From NCBI RefSeq assembly GCF_013215705.1, contig NZ_JABSQR010000037.1:1-53121 (forward strand): a stretch of DNA of 53,121 bases, given 5' to 3'. The notes beneath the pieces were generated by a model. That model saw nothing but the letters and a program-made list of their open reading frames with translations. It was not told where the DNA came from and did not search any database. The DNA comes from Moritella sp. (GTDB lineage: Bacteria > Pseudomonadota > Gammaproteobacteria > Enterobacterales > Moritellaceae). Position numbers and translations under genes: made by a program. Positions 1-7,554 of this stretch are shown piece after piece. Every line of letters starts with the position of its first letter. Within the stretch, counting starts at the first letter, position 1.

Positions 1-25
1 TACCTGTTTTTGTTGAATTTTGGAT

Positions 26-61
26 AAAGAAAAGCCCATTGAATCAAACCATTCAATGGGC
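26..61 (-). terminator. Rho-independent terminator of ssrA
   Basis: A perfect 10-bp stem (34-43 with 52-61) and an 8-nt loop are followed, on the minus strand, by a T-rich tail (33 down to 26). It lies just downstream of the tmRNA 3' end, so it is the expected transcript end for ssrA. Confidence 0.85.
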
Positions 62-96
62 TGCGACACTTAGGAGGTGCCGTTCTAAGTACAGAT

Positions 97-455
97 TGGT
101 GGAGTCGGGGGGAGTCGAACCCCCGTCCGAAAAACCTACATCCGCGGTACTACATGTTTAGTCATCTCTATTAATTTAACTTTTTATTAAGCCGAGTGAC
201 AGGCCGAACAAAAGCGTGCTCGATTGAGTTTAGCACTTTCTCTACGAGCGAAGAGTCCATGCGATCCTGATATTTAATGACCATACAATATTAGAGACCC
301 TCAGGCAGGGTTCTAAATGATGGCTAGCAAGCCTAAGCTGCTAGAGAGTAGTTAGAGTCGTTTGCAACTATAACAGTGCGGCTTTTTACGAGGCCAACCG
401 CCCCTCGACATGCACCTAGGGTTTCGTGAATCTCGTCGAATCCTAAATCGACCCC
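97..455 (-). ncRNA. ssrA: Transfer-messenger RNA (tmRNA, SsrA)
   Basis: tmRNA rescues ribosomes stalled on broken mRNAs. It acts as an alanyl-tRNA and then supplies a short reading frame that adds a degradation tag. The 5' end (GGGGTCGATTTAGGATTCGA) and the 3' end (T-arm GGGGG-TTCGACT-CCCCC, then CGACTCC and ACCA) pair as a tRNA-like acceptor of seven pairs, one of them G-U. The tag frame reads from the resume codon GCA at 365 down to TAG at 333 and gives ANDSNYSLAA, ending in the usual LAA/AA degron. The CCA is encoded. The length of 359 nt is normal for one-piece tmRNA. It lies directly downstream of smpB, its obligate partner. Ends are read by analogy with E. coli and could be off by a base. 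Confidence 0.96.
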
Positions 456-463
456 AGAACTAA

Positions 464-492
464 AATTCTACGCCATTAGTGTAGAATTGCAA
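464..492 (-). promoter_or_regulatory. ssrA promoter overlapping a smpB 3' hairpin
   Basis: On the minus strand TTGCAA (492-487), a 16-bp spacer and TAGAAT (470-465) lie 9 bases before the tmRNA 5' end, a good sigma-70 promoter. The same DNA holds a perfect 8-bp inverted repeat (464-471 with 481-488) followed by TTTTAG, which could act as a weak terminator for smpB. Confidence 0.65.
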
Positions 493-496
493 CATA

Positions 497-976
497 TTAA
501 CGAACTTTGTGCTTCATCATACGTTCTTTGTCTATTTTCCATTCACGATCTTTCACATCTGAGCGTTTATCGTGCTCTTTTTTACCTTTGGCCAGACCAA
601 TGTTGACTTTAACCCACGCCTGTTTCCAGTACATAGATGTTGCCACAATAGTATAACCTTGGCGTTCAACTTTACTTGCAAGTACTTCTAATTCACGCTT
701 GTTTAATAACAGCTTACGAATTCGAGTCGGATTACAAACAACATGGGTTGACGCAGCTTCAAGTGGCATGATCTGCGCACCAGACATAAATGCTTCACCG
801 TTCTTAATAAACACATAACTCTCGGTAATGTTTACTTTACCGGCGCGTAATGATTTAACTTCCCAACCTTGGAGTTCTAATCCTGCTTCCAAGCGATCTT
901 CGATTTTATATTCGAAACTCGCCGTTTTATTTCTCGCGATGGTGTTTTCGCTTTTTTTTGGTTTTTTCTTAGCCAT
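497..976 (-). CDS. smpB: SsrA-binding protein SmpB
   Basis: SmpB is a small basic RNA-binding protein that binds the tRNA-like domain of tmRNA and brings it to stalled ribosomes. The 159-residue length is usual. The oligonucleotide-binding barrel core is recognisable ([18 protein letters not shown], then [16 protein letters not shown], with a [10 protein letters not shown] segment). The basic C-terminal tail [17 protein letters not shown] is the part that enters the empty mRNA channel. The ATG at 976 starts the family-typical [11 protein letters not shown]; the ribosome binding site is weak (AAAG). It sits upstream of ssrA in the same direction with a 41-bp gap, and is divergent from ratA, as in E. 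coli and Vibrio. Confidence 0.97.
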   Translation of the reverse strand: MAKKKPKKSENTIARNKTASFEYKIEDRLEAGLELQGWEVKSLRAGKVNITESYVFIKNGEAFMSGAQIMPLEAASTHVVCNPTRIRKLLLNKRELEVLASKVERQGYTIVATSMYWKQAWVKVNIGLAKGKKEHDKRSDVKDREWKIDKERMMKHKVR

Positions 977-1013
977 AATTTATCTTTATGCACCCATCAT
1001 TGACGGAATTTAA

Positions 1014-1032
1014 TGTTATAAATCTTATAACA
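1014..1032. promoter_or_regulatory. Perfect 19-bp palindrome between smpB and ratA
   Basis: TGTTATAA-ATC-TTATAACA is a perfect inverted repeat in the divergent intergenic region. It lies 38 bp upstream of smpB and 166 bp upstream of ratA. Operator-like symmetry is visible, but I recognise no known regulator consensus. Confidence 0.35.
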
Positions 1033-1197
1033 AAATCGAATTTTATCCTAGTACTAGTCTTACTTTGCGCGGAATAACAAATGAATTTTATGCAGATAAA
1101 TGCTAAAATCGCCTACTTATTACTACTGGCGGAAAGATATTGAGCTATTAGTAAGCGATTTAATTTTTTGATTGTTGTTTTCAATATAGGGACTCGT

Positions 1198-1641
1198 ATG
1201 CCACGGATAACGCGCAGCGCACTGTTAATGTATAGCGCTGACCAAATGTTTAATTTAGTTAACGATGTTAATGCATACCCAGATTTTTTACCCGGTTGTA
1301 CTGGTACACGCATTTTAGATGAACATGATAATCAAATGACAGCGGCTGTTGTTGTCGCTAAAGCCGGTATCAGCAAAACATTCACCACTAAGAATACCTT
1401 GATACCTGGGCAAGAAGTCAAAATGGACCTGGTTGATGGGCCATTTAAAAAATTGACTGGCGGTTGGACGTTTAAAGCGTTAGATGAAACCGCATGTAAA
1501 GTAACCTTGGATTTAGAGTTTGTATTTAGCAGTAAATTAGTGGAAGTTGCGTTTGGACGTATTTTCACTGACTTAGTGAATAACATGGTGCAATCTTTTA
1601 CCGAGCGTGCAAAAGAGGTTTATGGTGTCGACCAAAATTAA
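1198..1641 (+). CDS. ratA: Ribosome association toxin RatA (START/coenzyme Q-binding-like)
   Basis: This is a 147-residue single-domain protein of the polyketide-cyclase/START fold (YfjG). In E. coli RatA was reported to bind 50S subunits and block 70S assembly; homologues of the Coq10 type bind ubiquinone, so the physiological role is debated. Conserved family stretches are visible: [35 protein letters not shown] and [16 protein letters not shown] chose the ATG at 1198, preceded by AGGGA, because [10 protein letters not shown] aligns with the family start; the longer frame from 1168 adds unsupported residues. It overlaps the following rnfH frame, so the two are translationally coupled. Confidence 0.93.
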   Translation: MPRITRSALLMYSADQMFNLVNDVNAYPDFLPGCTGTRILDEHDNQMTAAVVVAKAGISKTFTTKNTLIPGQEVKMDLVDGPFKKLTGGWTFKALDETACKVTLDLEFVFSSKLVEVAFGRIFTDLVNNMVQSFTERAKEVYGVDQN

Positions 1642-1951
1642 TGTTGAAGTGATTTATGCCTTACCGAAAGAACAAATTACCTTCACGGTAAGTGTAGAAC
1701 AAGGTGCAACTGCGCAGCAAGCGATTGAAGCATCAGGGATATTAGCTAAATACCCAGAAATAGAACTGAATAAGAACAAATTAGGCATTTACAGCCGTTT
1801 AATCAAACTTGATACTGTGCTGCAAGCCGGTGAACGGGTTGAAATATACCGACCGTTAATTGCCGATCCAAAAGAGATGCGTAAACGCCGAGCGGTGAAA
1901 GCTAAAGAAGAAGGGCGACTGCATGAAAAGACTGGTCAAAAAATAAAATAA
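1622..1951 (+). CDS. rnfH: RnfH/RatB family ubiquitin-like protein
   Basis: This is a short protein of about 109 residues of the RnfH family (YfjF), with a beta-grasp, ubiquitin-like fold. It is conserved next to ratA, but its function is not established. Family hallmarks are [12 protein letters not shown] at the N terminus, [13 protein letters not shown] and [20 protein letters not shown] near the C terminus, followed by a basic tail. The start codon overlaps the end of ratA by 20 bases. Either ATG 1622 or GTG 1625 fits: AGAGG at 1614-1618 lies 3 bases before the ATG but 6 before the GTG, so the GTG is a real alternative. Confidence 0.9.
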   Translation: MVSTKINVEVIYALPKEQITFTVSVEQGATAQQAIEASGILAKYPEIELNKNKLGIYSRLIKLDTVLQAGERVEIYRPLIADPKEMRKRRAVKAKEEGRLHEKTGQKIK

Positions 1952-1966
1952 TGCCATAGGCATAAT

Positions 1967-1999
1967 AAAAATCACAATCTAGCGCAGGTTGTGATTTTT
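1967..1999. terminator. Bidirectional terminator between rnfH and bamE
   Basis: An 11-bp perfect stem (AAAAATCACAA at 1967-1977 with its complement at 1989-1999) has A-runs and T-runs on both sides. It lies between convergent genes and probably ends transcripts from both. Confidence 0.75.
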
Positions 2000-2045
2000 A
2001 TCATCTAACATTGTCGATTAGCTTGATCTCTCGCTCTCGCTCGCT

Positions 2046-2402
2046 TTATCTATCTAGCGGTGTGGCAAAGTTCGGGTTTAGTGGGTAATCACCAACCACA
2101 GTTTTCAAGTTATCACCTGCAAACGTTAATACCAGCTGTTTAGTTGTTACTTCGCCTCGGCCTGACGTGAAATGATACAAATAATTCCACACATCATGGT
2201 CGAACGAATCAACTAACATTGGGCTACCAAGTACAAACGTTACTTGTTCTTTAGTCATATCCACACGTAATTTGTCTACTTGGCGATCTTCAACATAGTT
2301 ACCTTGTGGGATATCTATTTTATAAACCATTTTTTCTAGAATTGAGCAGCCCGATAAACTAAAGATAGCTAAGCCTGCAATAAGTAAGTGTTTTAAGCGC
2401 AT
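2046..2402 (-). CDS. bamE: Outer membrane assembly lipoprotein BamE (SmpA)
   Basis: BamE is a small lipoprotein of the BAM complex, which folds beta-barrel proteins into the outer membrane. From the ATG at 2402 the protein has 118 residues. It begins with a lipoprotein signal peptide (MRLKHLLIAGLAIFSLSGC) whose lipobox cysteine is residue 19. The mature part carries the family signatures VYKIDIPQGNYVE, LRVDMTKEQVTFVLGSPM and WNYLYHF. A longer frame from 2426 would put eight extra residues before the signal peptide, so I prefer 2402. It lies downstream of recN in the same direction, as in other gammaproteobacteria, but a 154-bp gap with hairpins separates them. Confidence 0.95.
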   Translation of the reverse strand: MRLKHLLIAGLAIFSLSGCSILEKMVYKIDIPQGNYVEDRQVDKLRVDMTKEQVTFVLGSPMLVDSFDHDVWNYLYHFTSGRGEVTTKQLVLTFAGDNLKTVVGDYPLNPNFATPLDR

Positions 2403-2556
2403 AAGTATTTTGCTAATTAAGTCCATATAGAAAGGTAAATAATAACTCGGCTGGCGAGTGAAGTAAATCGGTGTATTTAGCCGACTTACTTAACGATACG
2501 CTGATTAGAAGGTAAAAGCAGGCTTTAGTTCCCTGCGTTATGGCTATTGTGAGAGG

Positions 2557-4218
2557 TTACACTAACATTTCGGCTGCGTTATTGAGGGTTGATGCTGTGA
2601 TCTTATCGCCGCCGAGTAACCGTGCTAACTCTTCAATACGCATTTCCTTCGTTAAGGCTTTCATACTGGTTTCGGTGGTTTTACCGTCGGTGGTTTTACT
2701 CACAAACATTTGCTGATGCCCTTTTGATGCTACTTGCGGTAAATGGGTGACACACATGACTTGGGTTTTATCGCCTAATTGGCGCAATAGCTTGCCGACA
2801 ATGGATGCTGTTTTTCCAGAGATACCCACATCTACTTCATCAAAAATTAATGTTGGGGTTGAGATCTTTTGTGCGGTGATTACTTGGATGGCTAAGCTGA
2901 TACGTGATAGTTCACCACCCGATGCTACTTTACCAAGTGCTTGTAAGGGTTGTCCTGGGTTGGTTGATACCAAGAAATTAATGTTGTCTAAACCTTGTGG
3001 GTTAGGGGTTTTATGTTCACTGCTTTCAAGGGTCATCTCAAAACAACCGTTCTCCATGCTCAGTTCATGCATACTGGCGGTGATCAGCTTGTTTAACTGT
3101 TTGGCGTATTTTTGGCGGCTAAGCGATAGCTTTTCTGCTTGTTGATGATACTTGGCTTGTGATGCTTGTAATTCAATTTTAATGCTGTCGATACGTTCAT
3201 CATCACCGGCGATATTGTCGAGCTCTGCTTTTAACATGTGATGGTGTGTGGCTAAATGGTCTGCTGGTACTTGATGTTTACGGGCGAGTTCGAGGGCTTT
3301 ACCTAAACGTTCATCTAAGTATTCAAATTGTTGCGGATCACGGTCAAGGTTATCGGTATAGCTGCGTAACTCGTTACCGGCTTCTTCAACCAGTACCACA
3401 GCATCTTGTAAAGTATCTATGATCGATTTTAATTTCGGGTCCATGTCGAGCAAGTTTTCTAAACGATGTGTAACGACTTGCAACATGTTGCAGATCGCAT
3501 TGTCTTCATTTTCATACAGAGTATCGACACAGCTCATACACTCTTGTACTAACTCAGTGCTGTTTGCTAACAGCTTGTGTTCTGCTTCTATTTGACTGTA
3601 CTCACCCTCAGCAAGGGCAAATTCGTCAAGTTCTGATACTTGATATTGTAATAGTTGCTGTCTCGCCGCACGCTGTTGTTGATTTTGTAGTAGTTTTTTT
3701 TCTTCATTAGATAAATTGTGCCAAGTGCGGTAACTATCACGTACGTTGGTTTGTAATTTTTGATGACTGGCATAGCCATCCAGGATCGCTAATTGAATTT
3801 CAGGCTTTAGCAAGGCTTGGTGTGCGTGCTGGCCGTGTACTTGCACCAAAAATTGCGACAGGGATTTAAGCTGCTGTAAGGGCACAGGTATACCATTGAT
3901 ATAACCCTTAGAGCGACCTTCTGCGGTGATAACACGGCGCAGGATACATTCATCTTCATTATTTAATTCGTGCTCGACCAACCATTTATAAGCGAGAGAA
4001 TTTGCTTCAACGGTAAAGATCGCGCTTATTTCCGCTTTCTTTTCACCGGGACGAACGGTACTGGCGTCAGCTCGAGAGCCTAAAGCAAGACCCAATGCAT
4101 CGATAGCAATGGATTTACCGGCACCGGTTTCACCCGTTACTGTGGTCATTCCCGATTTCAGTTCAAGTTCTAAAAATTTAACGATAGCAAAATTATGAAT
4201 AGTGAGTTGCGTTAGCAT
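2557..4218 (-). CDS. recN: DNA repair protein RecN
   Basis: RecN is an SMC-like ATPase that helps repair double-strand breaks by recombination. At 553 residues it has the full family length. The Walker A motif GETGAGKS is at residues 29-36, two long coiled-coil arms fill the middle, and the C-terminal half-site has the signature VASGGELSRISLAI and Walker B TLIFDEVDVGISG. The ATG at 4218 has AGGA 5 bases upstream. A LexA box lies 23 bases before the start codon, so it should be SOS-induced as in E. coli. An imperfect hairpin (2461-2471 with 2481-2491) downstream lacks a T-tract. Nothing in the sequence suggests damage. Confidence 0.97.
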   Translation of the reverse strand: MLTQLTIHNFAIVKFLELELKSGMTTVTGETGAGKSIAIDALGLALGSRADASTVRPGEKKAEISAIFTVEANSLAYKWLVEHELNNEDECILRRVITAEGRSKGYINGIPVPLQQLKSLSQFLVQVHGQHAHQALLKPEIQLAILDGYASHQKLQTNVRDSYRTWHNLSNEEKKLLQNQQQRAARQQLLQYQVSELDEFALAEGEYSQIEAEHKLLANSTELVQECMSCVDTLYENEDNAICNMLQVVTHRLENLLDMDPKLKSIIDTLQDAVVLVEEAGNELRSYTDNLDRDPQQFEYLDERLGKALELARKHQVPADHLATHHHMLKAELDNIAGDDERIDSIKIELQASQAKYHQQAEKLSLSRQKYAKQLNKLITASMHELSMENGCFEMTLESSEHKTPNPQGLDNINFLVSTNPGQPLQALGKVASGGELSRISLAIQVITAQKISTPTLIFDEVDVGISGKTASIVGKLLRQLGDKTQVMCVTHLPQVASKGHQQMFVSKTTDGKTTETSMKALTKEMRIEELARLLGGDKITASTLNNAAEMLV

Positions 4219-4240
4219 ACGTATCCTGTTTATTTTATCA

Positions 4241-4260
4241 GGCTGGTTTTATATACAGTA
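4241..4260 (-). promoter_or_regulatory. LexA (SOS) box of recN
   Basis: On the minus strand the site reads TACTGTATATAAAACCAGCC. It matches the LexA consensus CTGT-N8-ACAG with one change (CCAG) and closely resembles the E. coli recN box. It sits immediately upstream of recN. Confidence 0.85.
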
Positions 4261-4355
4261 TATATGTGCAAGCTGGTAAGTGTAAATACTTTGCGTTTAG
4301 TTGCGTGGTTTATTTTTAATTTGTGATCTAGATTGGGACGATATTGTGGTGAGAG

Positions 4356-4390
4356 AGGATAAGGCTTAACGGCGAGTTAAGCCTTATCCT
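4356..4390 (-). terminator. Perfect 15-bp hairpin after nadK
   Basis: The arms AGGATAAGGCTTAAC (4356-4370) and their exact complement (4376-4390) enclose a 5-nt loop. The hairpin begins 12 bases after the nadK stop. No T-tract follows on either strand, so it may be a 3'-end protecting or processing structure rather than a classical intrinsic terminator. Confidence 0.5.
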
Positions 4391-4402
4391 GCTGCGTTCA
4401 GG

Positions 4403-5290
4403 TTAGAATAATTTACTGCCCCAACCTAATTTTTCACGTAAAACGTTAAAGTAATCATAGTTTTTTGGATGGATCAAATGCAGGTGGTTTTTATCACGTT
4501 TGATGATTATTTCATCTCCTGGCAGTACACCAATGTGGACATGACCATCACAACTGACCATCATATTTTCTTCATTGTTGAGCGACACAACCAATCTCAC
4601 TGTGCTATTTGCACTTATTACGATAGGGCGACTAGATAGCGTATGTGGGAACATCGCCATTAAGGTAATCGCTTCTAAATTTGGCGATACAATGGGGCCA
4701 CCTGCGGACAATGAGTAAGCCGTTGAACCTGTTGGCGTTGATACGAGTAAGCCATCGGCACGTTGACTGAGCATAAAGCTATCATCGATATACACTTCAA
4801 ACTCAATCATTGCTGGGATCTTACCCGGATGTAAGATTGTTTCATTAAATGCCAAGTTGGTGGCTTTTAACATGCCATAACGGTAAATCGAGGTATTTAA
4901 TAAAATACGTTTTTCCGAAATGTATTCGCCTTTTAGGACGCCTAATAAGTGTTCATCAAAAGCTTCGGGGTCGAGATCGGTTAAAAAGCCTAAATTACCA
5001 CGGTTAACACCAATTACGGCGATATCAAAGCGTGATAATACGCGGCCAGCACCCAGCATATTACCGTCGCCCCCGACAACCACGGCTAGATCAGCTTCTT
5101 CACCTAAGTTCATCAGTGGACGAGATATGACATCTTTCATGCCAAGATCTTGAGATACGCGACTATCAACAATCACGTTATATTGATGTTTGGTCAAAAA
5201 ATTGTGTAGGGCAATAAGGGTTTTGGTTGTTTCTGGATGCTTGGGTTTTCCGATTAACCCGATAGTTTTGAATTCTCTCTTCATTGCCAT
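4403..5290 (-). CDS. nadK: NAD kinase (NadK)
   Basis: NadK phosphorylates NAD+ to NADP+ in the cytosol. The nucleotide-binding GGDG motif appears in [19 protein letters not shown], followed by [15 protein letters not shown], the substrate segment [22 protein letters not shown], and the C-terminal [19 protein letters not shown]. The product has 295 residues from ATG 5290, or 293 from ATG 5284, close to the 292 of E. coli. The longest frame, to 5338, adds a hydrophobic tail not found in the family and is rejected. The gene is divergent from grpE and beside recN, the usual gammaproteobacterial order grpE-nadK-recN. Confidence 0.96.
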   Translation of the reverse strand: MAMKREFKTIGLIGKPKHPETTKTLIALHNFLTKHQYNVIVDSRVSQDLGMKDVISRPLMNLGEEADLAVVVGGDGNMLGAGRVLSRFDIAVIGVNRGNLGFLTDLDPEAFDEHLLGVLKGEYISEKRILLNTSIYRYGMLKATNLAFNETILHPGKIPAMIEFEVYIDDSFMLSQRADGLLVSTPTGSTAYSLSAGGPIVSPNLEAITLMAMFPHTLSSRPIVISANSTVRLVVSLNNEENMMVSCDGHVHIGVLPGDEIIIKRDKNHLHLIHPKNYDYFNVLREKLGWGSKLF

Positions 5291-5438
5291 GATTCCACTA
5301 AGTAAGTATAAAGCCAGTATATACTTAAGCGAGTTCAAGATTCAAAGTATAAACGCGATATATATGGTGCTTAGTAAGTCATTTAACTTCTATTTTTGGC
5401 ACTATTTTACGTTAGAGATTAACAAGAGATGAATTTGA

Positions 5439-5466
5439 CTTGAATCTCGTGTTAGGATCCCCATTA
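5439..5466 (+). promoter_or_regulatory. Sigma-32 heat-shock promoter of grpE
   Basis: CTTGAAT (5439-5445), a 13-bp spacer and CCCCATTA (5459-5466) fit the sigma-32 consensus (CTTGAAA, N11-15, CCCCATnT) almost perfectly. It lies about 75 bp upstream of the grpE start codon. Confidence 0.85.
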
Positions 5467-5541
5467 TATTTCGGTATAACCCATTAATTGTAATATAGTG
5501 TACTTATATAAAGTATGCTGAATTGAATGTCGGAGAAAGTA

Positions 5542-6192
5542 ATGAGCAGCGAAGAGCAAAAAGTACAGGCTGAAAAGCAAGTTGAAGAGCAGTCAGTAAC
5601 AGAAGCTGAAGTACAGCCTGTCGTTGAAGGTGTTACAGCTGAAGAAGTGACAGTTGAAGAAGCGACTGTGGAAATTGATGAGTCTGTTGCACGCATCGCT
5701 GCATTAGAAGCTGAACTTGAAAAAGCAACAGCATCAGCAGCGGAATTTAAAGATGTTGCATTACGTGCTAAAGCTGACGCTGATAATATACGTCGCCGTG
5801 CTGCGATTGATGTTGATAAGGCAAAAAAATTCGCGTTAGAAAAATTTGCCAATGAACTGCTGCCTGTTATTGATAACATGGAGCGTGGTCTACTACATGT
5901 TGATAAATCAAATGAAACATTACTACCGCTGATTGAAGGTATTGAGCTAACCGCTAAATCACTGGAAGCTGCATTAGAAAAATTTGGGGTTAAATCTGTT
6001 AATCCTGAAGGTGAAAAATTCAACCCAGAGTTACATCAGGCAATGAGCATGATTGAAAGTACTGACGTTGAACCAAATACAGTGATTTCTGTGATGCAAA
6101 AAGGTTATGAACTCAATGGTCGTCTAATTCGACCTGCCATGGTTATGATCTCAAAAGCGGCTGCAACACCAACAATTGATACGCAAGCTTAA
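5542..6192 (+). CDS. grpE: Nucleotide exchange factor GrpE
   Basis: GrpE releases ADP from DnaK and so drives the Hsp70 chaperone cycle. The 216-residue product has a long acidic N terminus rich in E and V, a coiled-coil stretch (about residues 50-100, [19 protein letters not shown]) and the conserved dimer and beta-wing region ([44 protein letters not shown]). I start at ATG 5542 because GGAG lies 6 bases upstream; an in-frame ATG at 5527 lacks a good site. The acidic head is longer than in E. coli (197 residues). dnaK and dnaJ are not in this window. Control is by the sigma-32 promoter just upstream. Confidence 0.96.
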   Translation: MSSEEQKVQAEKQVEEQSVTEAEVQPVVEGVTAEEVTVEEATVEIDESVARIAALEAELEKATASAAEFKDVALRAKADADNIRRRAAIDVDKAKKFALEKFANELLPVIDNMERGLLHVDKSNETLLPLIEGIELTAKSLEAALEKFGVKSVNPEGEKFNPELHQAMSMIESTDVEPNTVISVMQKGYELNGRLIRPAMVMISKAAATPTIDTQA

Positions 6193-6231
6193 TTGCTAAT
6201 GTCGTACCAATCACAATAAATAGATGATCAA

Positions 6232-6360
6232 ATATTTAATGCCATTGGTATAAGCAACATCTGCATATGAAAATAGAGCCATCTGGCTCTATTTTTTTAT
6301 CTTTTTTTTGTATTGAATAGTCGTCAGGCTATTTACATTAATACCAATGGCATTAAATAT
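6232..6360. repeat. 129-bp element bounded by a perfect 20-bp inverted repeat
   Basis: ATATTTAATGCCATTGGTAT (6232-6251) is the exact reverse complement of 6341-6360. The pair fills the gap between grpE and anmK and encloses a terminator. The right arm stops 4 bases before the anmK stop codon. It looks like a small mobile or terminator-associated intergenic repeat. There is no open frame inside. Confidence 0.6.
6271..6298. terminator. grpE terminator (inside the inverted-repeat element)
   Basis: AAATAGAGCC (6271-6280), loop ATCT and GGCTCTATTT (6285-6294) are followed by T's. A-runs on the left side make it usable by anmK on the opposite strand too. Confidence 0.85.
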
Positions 6361-6364
6361 AATA

Positions 6365-7525
6365 TTAACCTGCCGGATAGAAGGCACCTAAAATGGCTAA
6401 GCGACTTGCGCCTGTCACCGCAGGTAAGTTACCAGGCTGCTTATGCATATGCTGTTTTGCTAACCAAGCAAACGCAATTGCTTCAACCCAATCAGGCGCA
6501 ATGCCAATCTCGGCAGTTGTCATTACCGGGCTGTTGGGTAACAGCTGGGCTAAATCCGCCATTAATAATGGATTAGCAGCGCCGCCACCACAAATATACA
6601 CTTCAGTGCTTATACTAACCTCGCCACTGCTATTAACGCGACCACTTTGGAGCAATTTAGTGACTTCATTGGTTATTGATACGGCGGTAAAACGGGTCAA
6701 GGTGCGTTGTATGTCCGCATCTGTATATTCTCGCGCACCGATTGTCAGATATTTGCCGAGCCAAGCTAAGTTAAACAATTCTCGACCTGTGCTCTTCGGC
6801 GGATTCAACGTAAAGTATTCATGCTGTAATAGTGAGGTTAATAAAGGTTCTATAATAACCCCTGAACTCGCCCATTGACCATCGATATCATAGTGACGGT
6901 CACTGTCACTGTTAGCGCTAAACCAAGCATCTAATAAGGTATTACCTGGGCCGGTATCATAACCAATACTGGGCTTAGCCTGTTGCCGACTCGGTAAGTA
7001 AGTAATGTTAGCCAAGCCGCCAATGTTAACAATAGCGCGGTTGATGGTCTGATGCTGAAATACCGCTTGATGAAACGCGGGGACCAAAGGTGCACCCTGA
7101 CCGCCAAGTGCCATGTCTTTGCGTCTAAAATCAGCCACAGTATCAATATTGGTTAAGGTGGCGAGGATATTGGCATCACCGATTTGCAAGGTAAAGCCAT
7201 GTTCTGGGTGATGGCGTATGGTTTGGCCGTGTGAACCAATGGCGGTAACATCACTGGCAGTATAAGACGTTTTGGCCAGTAACTGCTGACAGGCGAGTGC
7301 GAAGGCTTGAGCAAGTGGTTGTTCTATGATCGCGAGCGCCGATATCTCATTATTGTTAGGACGACATAATTGATGTAGCTGTGCAGTCAGTGTCGCAGGC
7401 ATAGGCTGTAAATGCTGGGCGATCAGTTGGCACTTACCGTCTTCAAACTCAACTAACGCCGCATCAATACCGTCAATGCTGGTGCCTGACATCAGGCCGA
7501 TATATAACTCACGTTTGTTGCGCAT
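6365..7525 (-). CDS. anmK: Anhydro-N-acetylmuramic acid kinase (AnmK)
   Basis: AnmK hydrolyses and phosphorylates 1,6-anhydro-MurNAc from cell-wall turnover to MurNAc-6-phosphate. The N terminus YIGLMSGTSIDGIDAALVEF carries the family phosphate-binding motif. Further hallmarks are AIGSHGQTIRHHP, DFRRKDMALGGQGAPLVPAFH, NIGGLANITYLP, GYDTGPGNTLLDAW, a C-terminal YICGGGAANPLLM and EAIAFAWLA. The 386-residue length is slightly above the E. coli enzyme (369). ATG 7525 has AGGGA 6 bases upstream. It follows the M23 endopeptidase gene by 29 bp in the same direction, so the two probably form an operon for murein remodelling and recycling. Confidence 0.96.
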   Translation of the reverse strand: MRNKRELYIGLMSGTSIDGIDAALVEFEDGKCQLIAQHLQPMPATLTAQLHQLCRPNNNEISALAIIEQPLAQAFALACQQLLAKTSYTASDVTAIGSHGQTIRHHPEHGFTLQIGDANILATLTNIDTVADFRRKDMALGGQGAPLVPAFHQAVFQHQTINRAIVNIGGLANITYLPSRQQAKPSIGYDTGPGNTLLDAWFSANSDSDRHYDIDGQWASSGVIIEPLLTSLLQHEYFTLNPPKSTGRELFNLAWLGKYLTIGAREYTDADIQRTLTRFTAVSITNEVTKLLQSGRVNSSGEVSISTEVYICGGGAANPLLMADLAQLLPNSPVMTTAEIGIAPDWVEAIAFAWLAKQHMHKQPGNLPAVTGASRLAILGAFYPAG

Positions 7526-7554
7526 TGTTGATCCCTAAGTTCAGTGATATATCG

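Noticed and set aside
2028-2045. Short CTCGCTCTCGCTCGC run before bamE
   Set aside because: Too short and irregular to be more than local low complexity.
5484-6023. 179-codon minus-strand Ser/Ala-rich frame over grpE
   Set aside because: Low-complexity antisense shadow of the acidic GrpE head; no ribosome site.
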